Of a DNA stretch of 64,000 nucleotides, positions 1-8,372 are shown one piece after another. The notes under the pieces were generated by a model. It searched no databases and was not told where the DNA came from. It was given only the letters and a program-made list of their open reading frames with translations. Made by a program: the position numbers and the translations under genes. The DNA comes from Gemmatimonas sp. (GTDB lineage: Bacteria > Gemmatimonadota > Gemmatimonadetes > Gemmatimonadales > Gemmatimonadaceae): assembly GCF_031426495.1 (NCBI RefSeq), contig NZ_JANPLK010000009.1, positions 62,001 to 126,000 on the forward strand. Direction: 5' to 3'. Numbering within the stretch: the first letter of the stretch is position 1; every line of letters begins with the position of its first letter.

Positions 1-225
1 CCGCGTCATCAGATCGTCGGCGGTAATCGCACTCTTGGTCGGACGCGGCGCGAGCTTGAGCGGCAGCGTGGTGCGCGGGGCCGGCGCGGTGGCGACCGGC
101 TGCGACTTGGGTACGTCCTGCGCGTTCACGAATGACGGCAGCGCACCAGCGGCGAGCGTGACCGCTGCGAGCAACGTTCGGATCGACGCGGCGCACTGCA
201 CCGTACGGATTACCACAGCACTCAT
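1..225 (-). CDS. Exported protein, N-terminal part only (cut by window edge)
   Basis: Reading leftward from the ATG at 225-223, an open frame of 75 codons runs off the window edge. It starts with a signal peptide: a short basic stretch, a hydrophobic Ala/Leu/Val core and a likely cleavage after F-V-N-A near residue 37. A Pro/Thr/Ala-rich linker follows, and the visible part ends at I-T-A-D-D-L-M-T-R. That ending resembles the start of exported M28-type aminopeptidases of related bacteria, but too little is present to assign a family. Its ATG overlaps the stop of the upstream lipoprotein gene in an ATGA, so the two are probably translationally coupled. Confidence 0.6.
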   Translation of the reverse strand, partial: MSAVVIRTVQCAASIRTLLAAVTLAAGALPSFVNAQDVPKSQPVATAPAPRTTLPLKLAPRPTKSAITADDLMTR

Positions 226-1496
226 CGAGCACTCGAAGAAAGAGGAAGACGCGCCACGTGGACCTGAGGTGCCGGCTTCGTGGTTGTCCAGGTGGCCAAC
301 AGGGTATCACGCAGCACGGCGAGACGCGGAAAGCCGCTTTGCCGCGCTCCCGACGTGCGGGCCAGACTGCGGGTTTCACTGACCGTCGTGCCGGTCACGC
401 GACGCACCAGCACCTCGGCTTCGTCGGTGGTGCGCTGCTCGAGCCACGCCACGATCGGTTCGGCCCGACTGTCGAGGACGATCGACACGCGGCCGATCGG
501 ATCCCCTTCGTCGATGCGGACCGGCGCCCCGAAGGTCGCGCCGCCATCGGTCGAGGTGGCCACCAATACGCGTGCGGTGTCGTGGGCGGCGGTGTACCAT
601 GCCACGACCACCGTCTTGCCGCTGGCGGCCACCTGGGGGCCATTCACGGGGCAGCCAGGGTAGTACCAGTCATCGGCGTGCACGAGCACCGGCGGACTCC
701 AACCGCCCACCAATTCGCGCACGATGGCGATATCGCGGATGTCCTTGTCCGAGCGATCGCGGTACACGATCACGCGCCCGAGGGTGCCCTTGGCGGTTGC
801 CGTCTGACAGCAATCGCAGGTACGGGCGTCGAGCACGGCTTCCTTCGAGATCGTCCCGTCTTCGCGCACGACCGCCGTGCGAACAGTCATCTCGCGCGTG
901 GAGTCCTTCATGGCGCTCTTGCGTCCATCGAGCCACACGAGACCAAGGTTACGGCCCCCGTCGGCCCAGAGCGACACGAAGCCGTGCTCGGCGGCCAGTC
1001 CGTCGGTGTGTGGCGTCACGGGGGCGCTCCAGGTGCGTCCATCGTCCCGCGATCGCACCGTGCGAATGCCATACGCATACGTGCTAGCGCCCTCGCGTTC
1101 GAGCCAGTGCGCGGAGAGATCGCCGTTTCCGAGCTTCGTGATAGCCGGGAAGTCGGCCCAGTTCACGAAGAATGGGCGGTCGGCGGCGATCGTGCGCGTC
1201 GAATCCCACGTGGCGCCATTCCACTTCGCCAGGCGGATCGCGAACGATGAGTCAGCGCGCTGCTCCGTCCACGACAGGTAGGCGGAGCCCTTGTCGTCGG
1301 TGACGATCATGGACGTTCGACTGCCCGCCGGCGCCGGCGCCGCGAACTCTTCGACCACGCCAAGGGTGGTGGTCTTCGGCGGCTTCGCGGCGCCCGTGCC
1401 CGTGTCGCAGGCGGCGGTCAACATCGCGAGGCTCACAGAGAGTCCCAGGGCGAGACTGGCGGAAGGCCATCGCGGCGCAGGAGATTGAGAAGGCAT
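222..1496 (-). CDS. Sialidase-like Asp-box lipoprotein
   Basis: A 424-residue exported lipoprotein. The N-terminus has a hydrophobic segment ending in the lipobox L-T-A-A-C (Cys30), so it should be acylated and held at a membrane facing the periplasm. Two Asp-box motifs of the BNR/sialidase propeller type are visible: S-R-D-D-G-R-T-W at 149-156 and S-T-D-G-G-A-T-F at 315-322. Between them lies a Cys cluster (T-C-D-C-C, 226-230). This supports a beta-propeller fold. Sialidase activity is not shown, because the Arg triad and catalytic residues cannot be assigned by eye, so a general glycan- or protein-binding propeller is just as likely. It is the first gene of a coupled pair. Confidence 0.75.
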   Translation of the reverse strand: MPSQSPAPRWPSASLALGLSVSLAMLTAACDTGTGAAKPPKTTTLGVVEEFAAPAPAGSRTSMIVTDDKGSAYLSWTEQRADSSFAIRLAKWNGATWDSTRTIAADRPFFVNWADFPAITKLGNGDLSAHWLEREGASTYAYGIRTVRSRDDGRTWSAPVTPHTDGLAAEHGFVSLWADGGRNLGLVWLDGRKSAMKDSTREMTVRTAVVREDGTISKEAVLDARTCDCCQTATAKGTLGRVIVYRDRSDKDIRDIAIVRELVGGWSPPVLVHADDWYYPGCPVNGPQVAASGKTVVVAWYTAAHDTARVLVATSTDGGATFGAPVRIDEGDPIGRVSIVLDSRAEPIVAWLEQRTTDEAEVLVRRVTGTTVSETRSLARTSGARQSGFPRLAVLRDTLLATWTTTKPAPQVHVARLPLSSSAR

Positions 1497-1566
1497 TCAT
1501 GAACGTTGCGCGTCAACTCCGTCCCGATCAACCATGCAGAGCGCATTTGCGTCCTCAATTGGTCAA

Positions 1567-2931
1567 ATGAAGCGCCGGCGGCTGTCGGCTGCCGTGGCGA
1601 CATGGCTGGTCACCTCGACGACCGCCGCGGCACAGCCCGTTTCGGTTCGGGTAATACCGAGTGTACCGGATACCGTGCGCGGTGTGGTCTTCGACAGCCT
1701 CTCGGGCATGCCGCTCGAGGGAGCCTTCGTGGTGGGCGACGGAGGCGAGGTGAGTGCGCGGACCGACTCGACCGGACGATTCGTTCTCAGCGCAGCCGCG
1801 CCCGTACGGCGGGTCGTGGCCTATCACGAATTGCTCGATCGGATCGGGGTTGGGGCGTTGAGCGCCGAGCGCCCGGATGGCACCGAGCCTTGGAGGCCGT
1901 CGCTGACCACACCCGGCATGAACGTGGTCTGGTCCCGCTTCTGCACGGGACGGCGGCCCCGGAACGGCGTGGGAGGTATCGTCTTCGGGCGCGCCATAAC
2001 GGCGGACGGAGCGACGCGCTTGGCAGGGGCACAGATCGAGCTGCAATGGGAGTCCACTAGGCTGCGGGCCGATACGATCCCTCGGTATGAATCGCAGGTC
2101 GTGCGCACCGACAGCGTCGGCGAGTACGTGTTCTGCGGCGTGCAGGAGTTCGGGCCGGCGGGGGTGATCGCGTCGACTGCGACGCTGCGATCGGCGGCGC
2201 TGCTGCTGCCGGGTGATGTGGTGCCGATCCGTCGGGCAAATGTGATGCTGGGTGCGATCGCCGATTCGGTACGCACGACGGTACAGGGCCGCGTGCGCGA
2301 CGACAACGGACAGAGCATCAGCGACGCGCAGGTGACGGTCGACGGCGTCGCGGAGCCCGTACGCTCCGCTGCGGATGGCCGCTTCAGCATGAGCGGCGTG
2401 CCGATGGGAACCCGCATGATGTCGGTGCGGAAGATCGGCTTTCTGCCGTATCTCTCGTCGATTGACGTACCCGAGGTGGGCGTACCGGATTACGTCGCCG
2501 TGGTGGAACGCGGGGTGTCGATTGAAGGCGTGCGCGTAACCGCCCGGCGGTCCGTGTCCCGCGATCGTCGCGAATTCGAAGAGCGCAAGCGCCTCGGGAT
2601 GGGGACGGTCATGGAATCCACGGAAATCATGAAGTACCCGCGGACACAGTCGGCGTTACGGCAGTTTCCTGCCTTGCAAATCGCGACGGCAAATAATGGC
2701 GTTGATTTCACGATCCTGGGTCGAGTCAGATCGGGTGGGGTACGCTGTCAAGCGTCGCTGTACGTCGATGGCGTGACGGAAAGCAGTGCATATCTCGCGA
2801 TGCTGCCGCCGGAGAACATCGCCGCGATGGAACTCTTCCCGTCCGGCGAGTTCGCACCGGTTCGGTTCCGACCGGTGTACGCATCGTGTGCGGTACTGTT
2901 AGTCTGGACCAAAAACTCTCTTCGCGGATGA
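1567..2931 (+). CDS. Exported carboxypeptidase-regulatory/TonB-plug-like protein, copy 1
   Basis: A secreted protein of about 454 residues. I chose the ATG at 1567 because it gives a proper signal peptide (M-K-R-R-R then a hydrophobic core ending A-A-A-Q); an in-frame ATG at 1534 would add 11 poor residues. Two carboxypeptidase-regulatory-like beta-sandwich segments are visible, near residues 35-90 and 235-300. The C-terminal third resembles a TonB receptor plug: G-V-R-V-T-A-R-R, then a short strand pattern with Y-V-D-G-V. No beta-barrel follows, so it cannot be a complete receptor. It overlaps a paralogue of the same layout by ATGA. Function is unknown; a periplasmic or surface binding role is my guess. 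Confidence 0.75.
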   Translation: MKRRRLSAAVATWLVTSTTAAAQPVSVRVIPSVPDTVRGVVFDSLSGMPLEGAFVVGDGGEVSARTDSTGRFVLSAAAPVRRVVAYHELLDRIGVGALSAERPDGTEPWRPSLTTPGMNVVWSRFCTGRRPRNGVGGIVFGRAITADGATRLAGAQIELQWESTRLRADTIPRYESQVVRTDSVGEYVFCGVQEFGPAGVIASTATLRSAALLLPGDVVPIRRANVMLGAIADSVRTTVQGRVRDDNGQSISDAQVTVDGVAEPVRSAADGRFSMSGVPMGTRMMSVRKIGFLPYLSSIDVPEVGVPDYVAVVERGVSIEGVRVTARRSVSRDRREFEERKRLGMGTVMESTEIMKYPRTQSALRQFPALQIATANNGVDFTILGRVRSGGVRCQASLYVDGVTESSAYLAMLPPENIAAMELFPSGEFAPVRFRPVYASCAVLLVWTKNSLRG

Positions 2932-4313
2932 TGCGTGTGATGCGTGCGGCAAGACATTCGATCCTGTTGGCCAGTGTGCTGGTGAGCTTGGAAGCAAGCG
3001 CGACGGCGGGTGCGCAGCTGTCGCCAGCGTCGCAGCGTCCGGACACGCTGCGCGGTTTGGCCTACGACAGCCTTGCGTTCCGGCCGATGGCCGGTGCGCT
3101 CATCACCGCCGAACCTGGCGGCGCAACGGCGGTCAGCGACTCGCTCGGGCGCTTCACGATCTACAGCCCAGTGCGCGTGTCGCGTCTGGTGGCGTTTCAC
3201 GAGCGCGCGGATCGATTGGGTCTTGGCGACCTCATTGCCGTGCGCCCTGATGGTGAGGGCGCGTGGGAACGCCCGATCGTGGCGACCCCCGGCATGAACA
3301 CCGCGTGGGCCCGGTTGTGCGTCGCGCGGCGTCGGCCGGCCAACGGCATGGGCGGCATTCTCTTCGGCTCCACCACCGCCGCAGACGGCGGCACCCGCGT
3401 GGCGGGCGTGGGTCTCGTGCTGCAGTGGCAGGCGGTGAAGAGCTTGCTGGACAGCACGCCCAAGTTCGAGTCGATGACGGTGCGTAGTGACTCGCTCGGC
3501 AACTACATCTTTTGCGGCGTGCAGGAGTTCGGACCGGCCGCGCTGGTGGCGTCGTCCTCGCAGTATCGCAGCGACAACGTGTTGGTCGATGCCGACGCGG
3601 CCTCACTGCGCCGGGTCGATCTGATCCTCGGCGCCACGGGCGGTCCGACGGCCACCGCGACGGTGCAGGGGCGCGTGGTCGATGAGAAGGGCGCGTCGGT
3701 GCCGGCCGCGATGGTGACGTTCGGCGGCTTCGCGACTGAGATCATGTCGGGGCCCAATGGACGCTTCACGATCAACAATGTGCCGACCGGGAGCCGCATG
3801 GTGTCGGCCCGCAAGATCGGTTACGTGACCGTGCCGAAACAGCTCGACGTGTTCGAGAAGGGTGTGACCGGTTTGGAGGTCGTGGTGGAGAAGGGCACGC
3901 TGGTGGAGCGGGTCAACATCCGCTCCACGCGTATCAAATCACGTGATGCCACGGAGCTCGACGAGCGCAAAACATCGGGGCTTGGCCGGTTCGTCGATTC
4001 CACGCACTTCGCCAAGTACGATCGCACCCGTCAGGCCCTCGATCTGCTGCCGGGCATTCGGACGCAGGTGGGGCGCGTGCCGAACGATTTCGTGATTCGT
4101 GGTCGTGGCGACTGCATGGCGTCGCTGTGGGTGAACGCGGTGCGCGAGCCGAACACCCCTGATAACCTGATTGCCCGATTGCCGAAGGACGAAATCGCCG
4201 CCGTCGAGATCTTCAACAACGAGATGCAGGCGCCGGCGCGCTTTCAGACGGCGGGCAATCAATGTGCCGTAGTCGTGCTCTGGACCAAGCAGCATATCAA
4301 CGCGAAGCGGTAG
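2928..4313 (+). CDS. Exported carboxypeptidase-regulatory/TonB-plug-like protein, copy 2
   Basis: The start at 2928 makes a 4-base ATGA overlap with the upstream gene and leaves a good signal peptide ending near A-T-A-G-A-Q; the earlier in-frame ATG at 2886 lies inside the upstream gene. The protein (461 residues) matches the upstream one along its whole length. Shared blocks include R-G-L-A-Y-D-S-L / R-G-V-V-F-D-S-L, N-G-M-G-G-I-L-F-G / N-G-V-G-G-I-V-F-G, F-C-G-V-Q-E-F-G-P-A and a final L-W-T-K / V-W-T-K. The pair is therefore a tandem duplication with good divergence. Like copy 1 it ends in a plug-like domain (Y-V-T, R-G-R-G-D-C) with no barrel. The next gene converges on it four bases away. 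Confidence 0.75.
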   Translation: MMRVMRAARHSILLASVLVSLEASATAGAQLSPASQRPDTLRGLAYDSLAFRPMAGALITAEPGGATAVSDSLGRFTIYSPVRVSRLVAFHERADRLGLGDLIAVRPDGEGAWERPIVATPGMNTAWARLCVARRRPANGMGGILFGSTTAADGGTRVAGVGLVLQWQAVKSLLDSTPKFESMTVRSDSLGNYIFCGVQEFGPAALVASSSQYRSDNVLVDADAASLRRVDLILGATGGPTATATVQGRVVDEKGASVPAAMVTFGGFATEIMSGPNGRFTINNVPTGSRMVSARKIGYVTVPKQLDVFEKGVTGLEVVVEKGTLVERVNIRSTRIKSRDATELDERKTSGLGRFVDSTHFAKYDRTRQALDLLPGIRTQVGRVPNDFVIRGRGDCMASLWVNAVREPNTPDNLIARLPKDEIAAVEIFNNEMQAPARFQTAGNQCAVVVLWTKQHINAKR

Positions 4314-4317
4314 ACGG

Positions 4318-5637
4318 CTACGGCTGCTTCACGATGGCGCCGCCCTTCATCACGAAGGCCGCGCGCGCCAGGAGGGAGATGTCGCGCAGCGGGTCGCCCT
4401 TGACGGCCACGAGATCGGCCAGCTTGCCGGTGGTCACGCTGCCGAGTTCACGTTCCACGCCGAGCAGGGTGGCGCCGTTCATGGTGCCGACGGTGATGGC
4501 CTCCATCGGCGTGGCACCGAGAATGTCGACCATATACTTGAACTCTTCACCGTTGCGGCCGTGAATGTCGCTGGTCGCGTCGGTGCCGAGGGCGAACTTG
4601 ACGCCGGCTTTGTAGGCTGCGCGCAGGCGCACGCGGCGATCGCCGGCAATCGCCGTGGCCTTGGCGATCGAATTCGCGGGCACACCCTTGCGGGCGCCGT
4701 CCGTGACGATCTCCTCGAGAATGATGAGCGTGGGCACGAGGTACGTCCCCTTCTCCTTCATGAGGCCGATGGCTTCGTCGTTGACGAGGCTGCCGTGCTC
4801 GATGCTGGCGACGCCTGCCAGCACCGCCGCCTTGAGGCCATCACCGGCGTGCGCGTGCGCCATGACTTTGCGGCCAAGTCTGGTCGCTTCGGCCACGGCG
4901 GCGGTGAGTTCATCCATGCCGAACTGCGCCGCGCCGACCGCGTCGCCCACTGAGAGAATGCCGCCGGTGGCGACGATCTTGATCTGATCGGCGCCGTACT
5001 TGACGTTCGTGCGCACCTGCTTGCGCACGCCGTCGGCGCCGTCAACGATCGCACCGGTACCTGGCACCGCGAGGAACGGGCTCCAGCCGTTCACGTCGGC
5101 GTGCCCGCCCGTGCTGCCTAGCGCCGGTCCCGACGCGTGAATACGGGGGCCGGGGATGAGGCCGCGGTTGATGGCATCGCGGACCACGACGTCGACGAAG
5201 TCGGTGCTGCCTGCCTCGCGCACGGTCGTGAAGCCGGCGTCGAGCGTTTTCTTGGCGTTGATGGTGGCGTAGATCGCGCCGTGTGCCGGCGTCTCCTTGA
5301 GCACCGCCAGGTCGCCACCGTCGTTGTCGATCGACGTGAGGTGTGTGTGCGCGTCGATGAAGCCCGGGAGCAACGTGTAGCCGGCGAGTTCGAGTCGGAT
5401 CGCCCCGGCGGGCACGCGAACGCTCGTGGCCGGCCCCACATCGGTGATGCGTTCGCCGCGCACGATGACCATGGCGTCGGCGATCTGTGTGCCATCGCCA
5501 ACGATGACACGGTCGACGTGGATGGCGGTCACGCGGGCCGCCGGGGCGGATTGCGCGGTGGCCGGTGTCGCGAGCGCTGCGCTGAGCGCAACGGCGGTGG
5601 ACATCGCGAGTGTCAGCGTGTTGAGAGAGGGTCGCAT
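4318..5637 (-). CDS. Exported amidohydrolase (metal-dependent hydrolase)
   Basis: A 439-residue amidohydrolase-superfamily enzyme with a clear signal peptide ending A-T-A-Q near residue 29, so it acts in the periplasm. Metal-binding features fit the superfamily: F-I-D-A-H-T-H-L at 93-100 (His97, His99), a later Q-I-K-I-V-A-T-G-G strand with a candidate bridging Lys, H-A-H-A-G, I-E-H-G and a terminal G-T-D-A-T with the catalytic Asp. This layout is typical of imidazolonepropionase-like or Xaa-Pro dipeptidase-type members acting on N-acyl or dipeptide substrates; the exact substrate cannot be read. It is convergent with the plug-like gene. Upstream, TACCTT lies six bases before the ATG, suggesting a leaderless message. 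Confidence 0.88.
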   Translation of the reverse strand: MRPSLNTLTLAMSTAVALSAALATPATAQSAPAARVTAIHVDRVIVGDGTQIADAMVIVRGERITDVGPATSVRVPAGAIRLELAGYTLLPGFIDAHTHLTSIDNDGGDLAVLKETPAHGAIYATINAKKTLDAGFTTVREAGSTDFVDVVVRDAINRGLIPGPRIHASGPALGSTGGHADVNGWSPFLAVPGTGAIVDGADGVRKQVRTNVKYGADQIKIVATGGILSVGDAVGAAQFGMDELTAAVAEATRLGRKVMAHAHAGDGLKAAVLAGVASIEHGSLVNDEAIGLMKEKGTYLVPTLIILEEIVTDGARKGVPANSIAKATAIAGDRRVRLRAAYKAGVKFALGTDATSDIHGRNGEEFKYMVDILGATPMEAITVGTMNGATLLGVERELGSVTTGKLADLVAVKGDPLRDISLLARAAFVMKGGAIVKQP

Positions 5638-5643
5638 GCGGAC

Positions 5644-5649
5644 AAGGTA
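5644..5649 (-). promoter_or_regulatory. Candidate -10 box (TACCTT) of a leaderless promoter
   Basis: On the minus strand TACCTT ends six bases before the amidohydrolase ATG. It is one of nine such TANNNT hexamers at the same distance in this window. I see no clear -35 element 16-18 bases further up. Confidence 0.45.
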
Positions 5650-5695
5650 CCGCGCGGCGACGCGTTGCGGGCGACGCGTTACGGGAGCCGCGGCG

Positions 5696-6268
5696 TCAGC
5701 GGCCCATCGTGCTCACGGCCTTCTCGGTGCCGTCGGCGATCCAGAGCTCGATTGCGGTGACCATGCGCGGATAGAGCGCCTCCACCAGTTCGCGCTCGTC
5801 GCGCGGCATCGTGTGCAACACGAAGTCGGCGAGGTCGCCGATCTGGCGGCGGTCGTCGACCGGCTTGATGCCGATTCGCAAGCGCGGATACGTGGGCGAC
5901 TTGAGGTGGGCCTCGATGCTCTTGAGCCCATTGTGTCCTCCGGGGCTGCCGGCCGCGCGCAAGCGATACTCGCCGGCGGGCACGGCGACTTCGTCGACGA
6001 TGACCATGAGATCGTCGGCGGCCTTCCAGCCTTCGCGCTTGAGATATGGGCGGAGCGCGGCGCCGCTCAGATTCATGAACGTCTGCGGCTTCACGAGCTT
6101 CACCTTCTTGCCGCCAACCGTGCCTTGCGTGGTGACGGCGTCGCCGTCTTTGCGCCACGGATCGAAATGCCAATGATGGGCGAGGTGGTCGACGAGCCAC
6201 CAGCCCACGTTGTGACGCGTGTGTTCGTATTCCCGGCCGGGATTGCCGAGTCCGACGATGACTTTCAT
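5696..6268 (-). CDS. pth: Peptidyl-tRNA hydrolase
   Basis: Releases tRNA from prematurely dropped peptidyl-tRNA in the cytoplasm. I set the start at 6268 because it gives M-K-V-I-V-G-L-G-N-P-G, the invariant Pth N-terminus; an upstream ATG would add 17 residues with no counterpart in the family. Visible family features: G-L-G-N-P-G then H-T-R-H-N-V-G with the catalytic His around residue 20, F-M-N-L-S-G, D-E-V-A-V-P-A-G and G-G-H-N-G-L-K-S-I. Length (190 residues) is normal. It lies downstream of rplY on the same strand, the usual prs-rplY-pth order of many bacteria, so these three probably form one transcription unit. Confidence 0.95.
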   Translation of the reverse strand: MKVIVGLGNPGREYEHTRHNVGWWLVDHLAHHWHFDPWRKDGDAVTTQGTVGGKKVKLVKPQTFMNLSGAALRPYLKREGWKAADDLMVIVDEVAVPAGEYRLRAAGSPGGHNGLKSIEAHLKSPTYPRLRIGIKPVDDRRQIGDLADFVLHTMPRDERELVEALYPRMVTAIELWIADGTEKAVSTMGR

Positions 6269-6349
6269 GAGCAGGGGTAAACGGGCGGGGCGCGGAATGC
6301 GCCAGCGTGGGGTGACCATGCTGAACGAATTCCGCGCCCCGTACGCGAC

Positions 6350-6982
6350 TTACTTCTCGTCGGCCTTGGGCTTCGCGCGGATCACTTCCGGCTCGGCGGC
6401 ACCCTCGACGATGGGCTCCACGGCAACCTTCGGCACCTGCACGATGCAGACCGTGTTGCCCGGCTCGTCGAGCACCTTGATGCCAGCGGGCAGCACAAGG
6501 TCGGACACGTGCAGCGTGTGGCCGATCTTCAGCGACGACACGTCGACGTCGATGTGGTTCGGGATCGACGACGGATCCACTTCGATGTGCAGCTGGTGCA
6601 TGATCTGATCGAGCAAGCCACCTTCGAGACGCACGCCTTCCGGCACGCCGACATAGACGATCGGGATCTGTACCGACACCGTCTCACCAGCCACGAGCTC
6701 CTGGAAGTCGATGTGCGTGATGGTGCGCTTGAACGGGTGACGCTGCACTTCACGGATGAGCGTGCGGGCCGTCTTGCCGTCGATCGCAAGCTCGATCACG
6801 GTGCTGCTGATCGCGATGCTCTTGAGGAGCTTATCGGTATCGCGCGCGTTGATCATGAGCGACTGCGCCTCGCGGCCGTGGCCATAGATCACCGCGGGGA
6901 TGTTGCCGGCCTGACGGATCTTGCGAGCGGCGCCCTTGCCGGTTTCGGCGCGAACGGACGCGGAGAGAGAAGCGGTGGACAT
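6350..6982 (-). CDS. rplY: 50S ribosomal protein L25/Ctc
   Basis: Binds 5S rRNA in the large ribosomal subunit. The 210-residue product is the longer CTC form: an N-terminal L25 domain (residues 1-95, with G-K-G-A-A-R-K-I-R near the start and the R-E-V-Q-R-H-P block) followed by the TL5 C-terminal beta domain (about 96-190; I-P-I-V-Y-V-G-V-P-E-G, L-H-I-E-V-D). A charged tail ends K-A-D-E-K. A weak Shine-Dalgarno (AGAGG) lies about nine bases upstream of the ATG. It sits between prs and pth, so it is likely co-transcribed with them, although a strong foldback separates it from prs. Confidence 0.95.
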   Translation of the reverse strand: MSTASLSASVRAETGKGAARKIRQAGNIPAVIYGHGREAQSLMINARDTDKLLKSIAISSTVIELAIDGKTARTLIREVQRHPFKRTITHIDFQELVAGETVSVQIPIVYVGVPEGVRLEGGLLDQIMHQLHIEVDPSSIPNHIDVDVSSLKIGHTLHVSDLVLPAGIKVLDEPGNTVCIVQVPKVAVEPIVEGAAEPEVIRAKPKADEK

Positions 6983-7043
6983 GGGAACTAGCCTCTGAGA
7001 AAAAAGTGGTTCGGGAGTAACCGGAAATGGTCGGCCCGGCCAG

Positions 7044-7128
7044 TAACGGCGGAGTATGGGGTAGGGAGAAGGGGGTATGGGGTACTCCTTACCCCGTACT
7101 CCCTACTGCCTTCTCTACTTCGCCGTTA
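7044..7128. repeat. Imperfect foldback of GGGGTA/GGGAG units at the prs 3' end
   Basis: TAACGGCG at 7044-7051 pairs exactly with CGCCGTTA at 7121-7128, which contains the prs stop codon. Between them the arms are built from GTAGGGAG- and TATGGGGTA-like units opposed by TACCCCGTA and CTCCCTAC, closing on a short loop near 7086. No T-run follows. It may act as a terminator or mRNA-stabilising structure between prs and rplY, or be a dispersed palindromic repeat. Confidence 0.6.
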
Positions 7129-8091
7129 TTCGAACAGTACGGACACCGACTGATCGGCGTGCGTAAATCGGATGGCCTTCGCCAGCAACTCGCCCACCGA
7201 GAGGACATGCAGCGACGGGAAGCGTCGCTCGGGCGGGAGATTGATGGAGTCGGTCACCACGACTTCCTTGATCGGCGCGTTCGTCAACCGTTCCACGGCC
7301 GGGCCGCTGAACAGCGCGTGCGTGGCGCACACGTAGATGTCGTTCGCACCGAGATTCTTCAGCGCACGGGCGGCTTCGGAGACCGTGCCGGCCGTGTCGA
7401 TCATGTCGTCGGGAATGAGACAATCGCGGCCTTCGACTTCACCGACGACGTTCATCACTTCAGCCACATTGGCCTTGGGGCGACGCTTGTCGATGATGGC
7501 GAACGTGGCGTCGAGCCGCTTGGCAAAGCCACGCGCCATCTTCGCCGATCCGACGTCGGGGGCGACGACGCAGAGATCCTTGAGCCCCTTCTTGCGGAAA
7601 TAGTTCGTGAACACCGGCGCGGCGTACAGGTGATCGACGGGGACGTCGAAGAAGCCCTGCAGCTGGTGCGCATGAAAGTCGAGACCGAGGACGCGATCGG
7701 CGCCGGCGGTCTCGATGAGGTTGGCCATGAGCTTGGCGCCGATGGCGACGCGCGGCTGATCTTTGCGGTCCTGCCTGGCGTATCCCGTGTAGGGGAGCAC
7801 CGCGGTGACGCGGGCAGCCGAGGCGCGGCGCGCGGCGTCGATGAGCAGCAGGAGTTCGAGCACATTCTCGCCGGGCGGATTCGTGGGTTGTACCACGAAG
7901 ACATCCGCACCACGGATGTTCTCGTCGATGCGCACGAACACCTCACCGTCGGCGAAACGCGTACAGGTCACCTTGCACAGTTCGGTGCCGAGCGTCTTCG
8001 CCACCTCTTCCGCGAGCGGCTGATTCGCCGTGCCGGACAGGATCTTGAAGCCACGTGGCGACGGCGACGGTACGTCAAACGACGGAGTCAT
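7126..8091 (-). CDS. prs: Ribose-phosphate pyrophosphokinase
   Basis: Makes PRPP from ribose 5-phosphate and ATP for nucleotide, His and Trp synthesis. The start at 8091 gives M-T-P-S-F-D-V then F-K-I-L-S-G-T-A-N, matching the family; an upstream in-frame start would add 39 unrelated residues. Visible motifs: the F-A-D-G-E-V-F-V-R-I strand, the Y-A-R-Q-D-R-K flexible ATP loop (R-Q-D-R), D-F-H-A-H-Q-L-Q-G-F-F with metal-binding His, and the PRPP loop L-I-P-D-D-M-I-D-T-A-G-T. Length 321 is normal. There is no Shine-Dalgarno upstream: the minus strand reads ACCTCCGG before ATG. Its stop codon lies inside a foldback. Confidence 0.95.
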   Translation of the reverse strand: MTPSFDVPSPSPRGFKILSGTANQPLAEEVAKTLGTELCKVTCTRFADGEVFVRIDENIRGADVFVVQPTNPPGENVLELLLLIDAARRASAARVTAVLPYTGYARQDRKDQPRVAIGAKLMANLIETAGADRVLGLDFHAHQLQGFFDVPVDHLYAAPVFTNYFRKKGLKDLCVVAPDVGSAKMARGFAKRLDATFAIIDKRRPKANVAEVMNVVGEVEGRDCLIPDDMIDTAGTVSEAARALKNLGANDIYVCATHALFSGPAVERLTNAPIKEVVVTDSINLPPERRFPSLHVLSVGELLAKAIRFTHADQSVSVLFE

Positions 8092-8372
8092 CCGGAGGTC
8101 TCGACCTGCGTGAAGGGTGTTGGTACGGAACCAGAACAAATGGGGCGGAGTGTCGCCGGTACCTCGTGAAAGGCGCGGCGGCTCCGTCCCTGACCAGCCT
8201 TTAAACATAGCTGCGCCCCCGGCTGAGAGGGAGTGGGTACGGATCAGCTCGTTGCGCGTTCGTCATCACCCCGTGACAACATCGTGGTGATGCTGTCGTC
8301 AGGTCGTCGCACGGGGATCGAATTCTACGGCTCGCCATCGATGGCGATGCCCCTCCTATCCCCTGACGTCTC
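8092..8372. other. Divergent intergenic region between prs and a TonB receptor gene
   Basis: About 280 bases hold the promoters of two divergent genes. I find no convincing sigma70 pair, no Shine-Dalgarno before either start, and no open frame with coding character. Confidence 0.4.
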
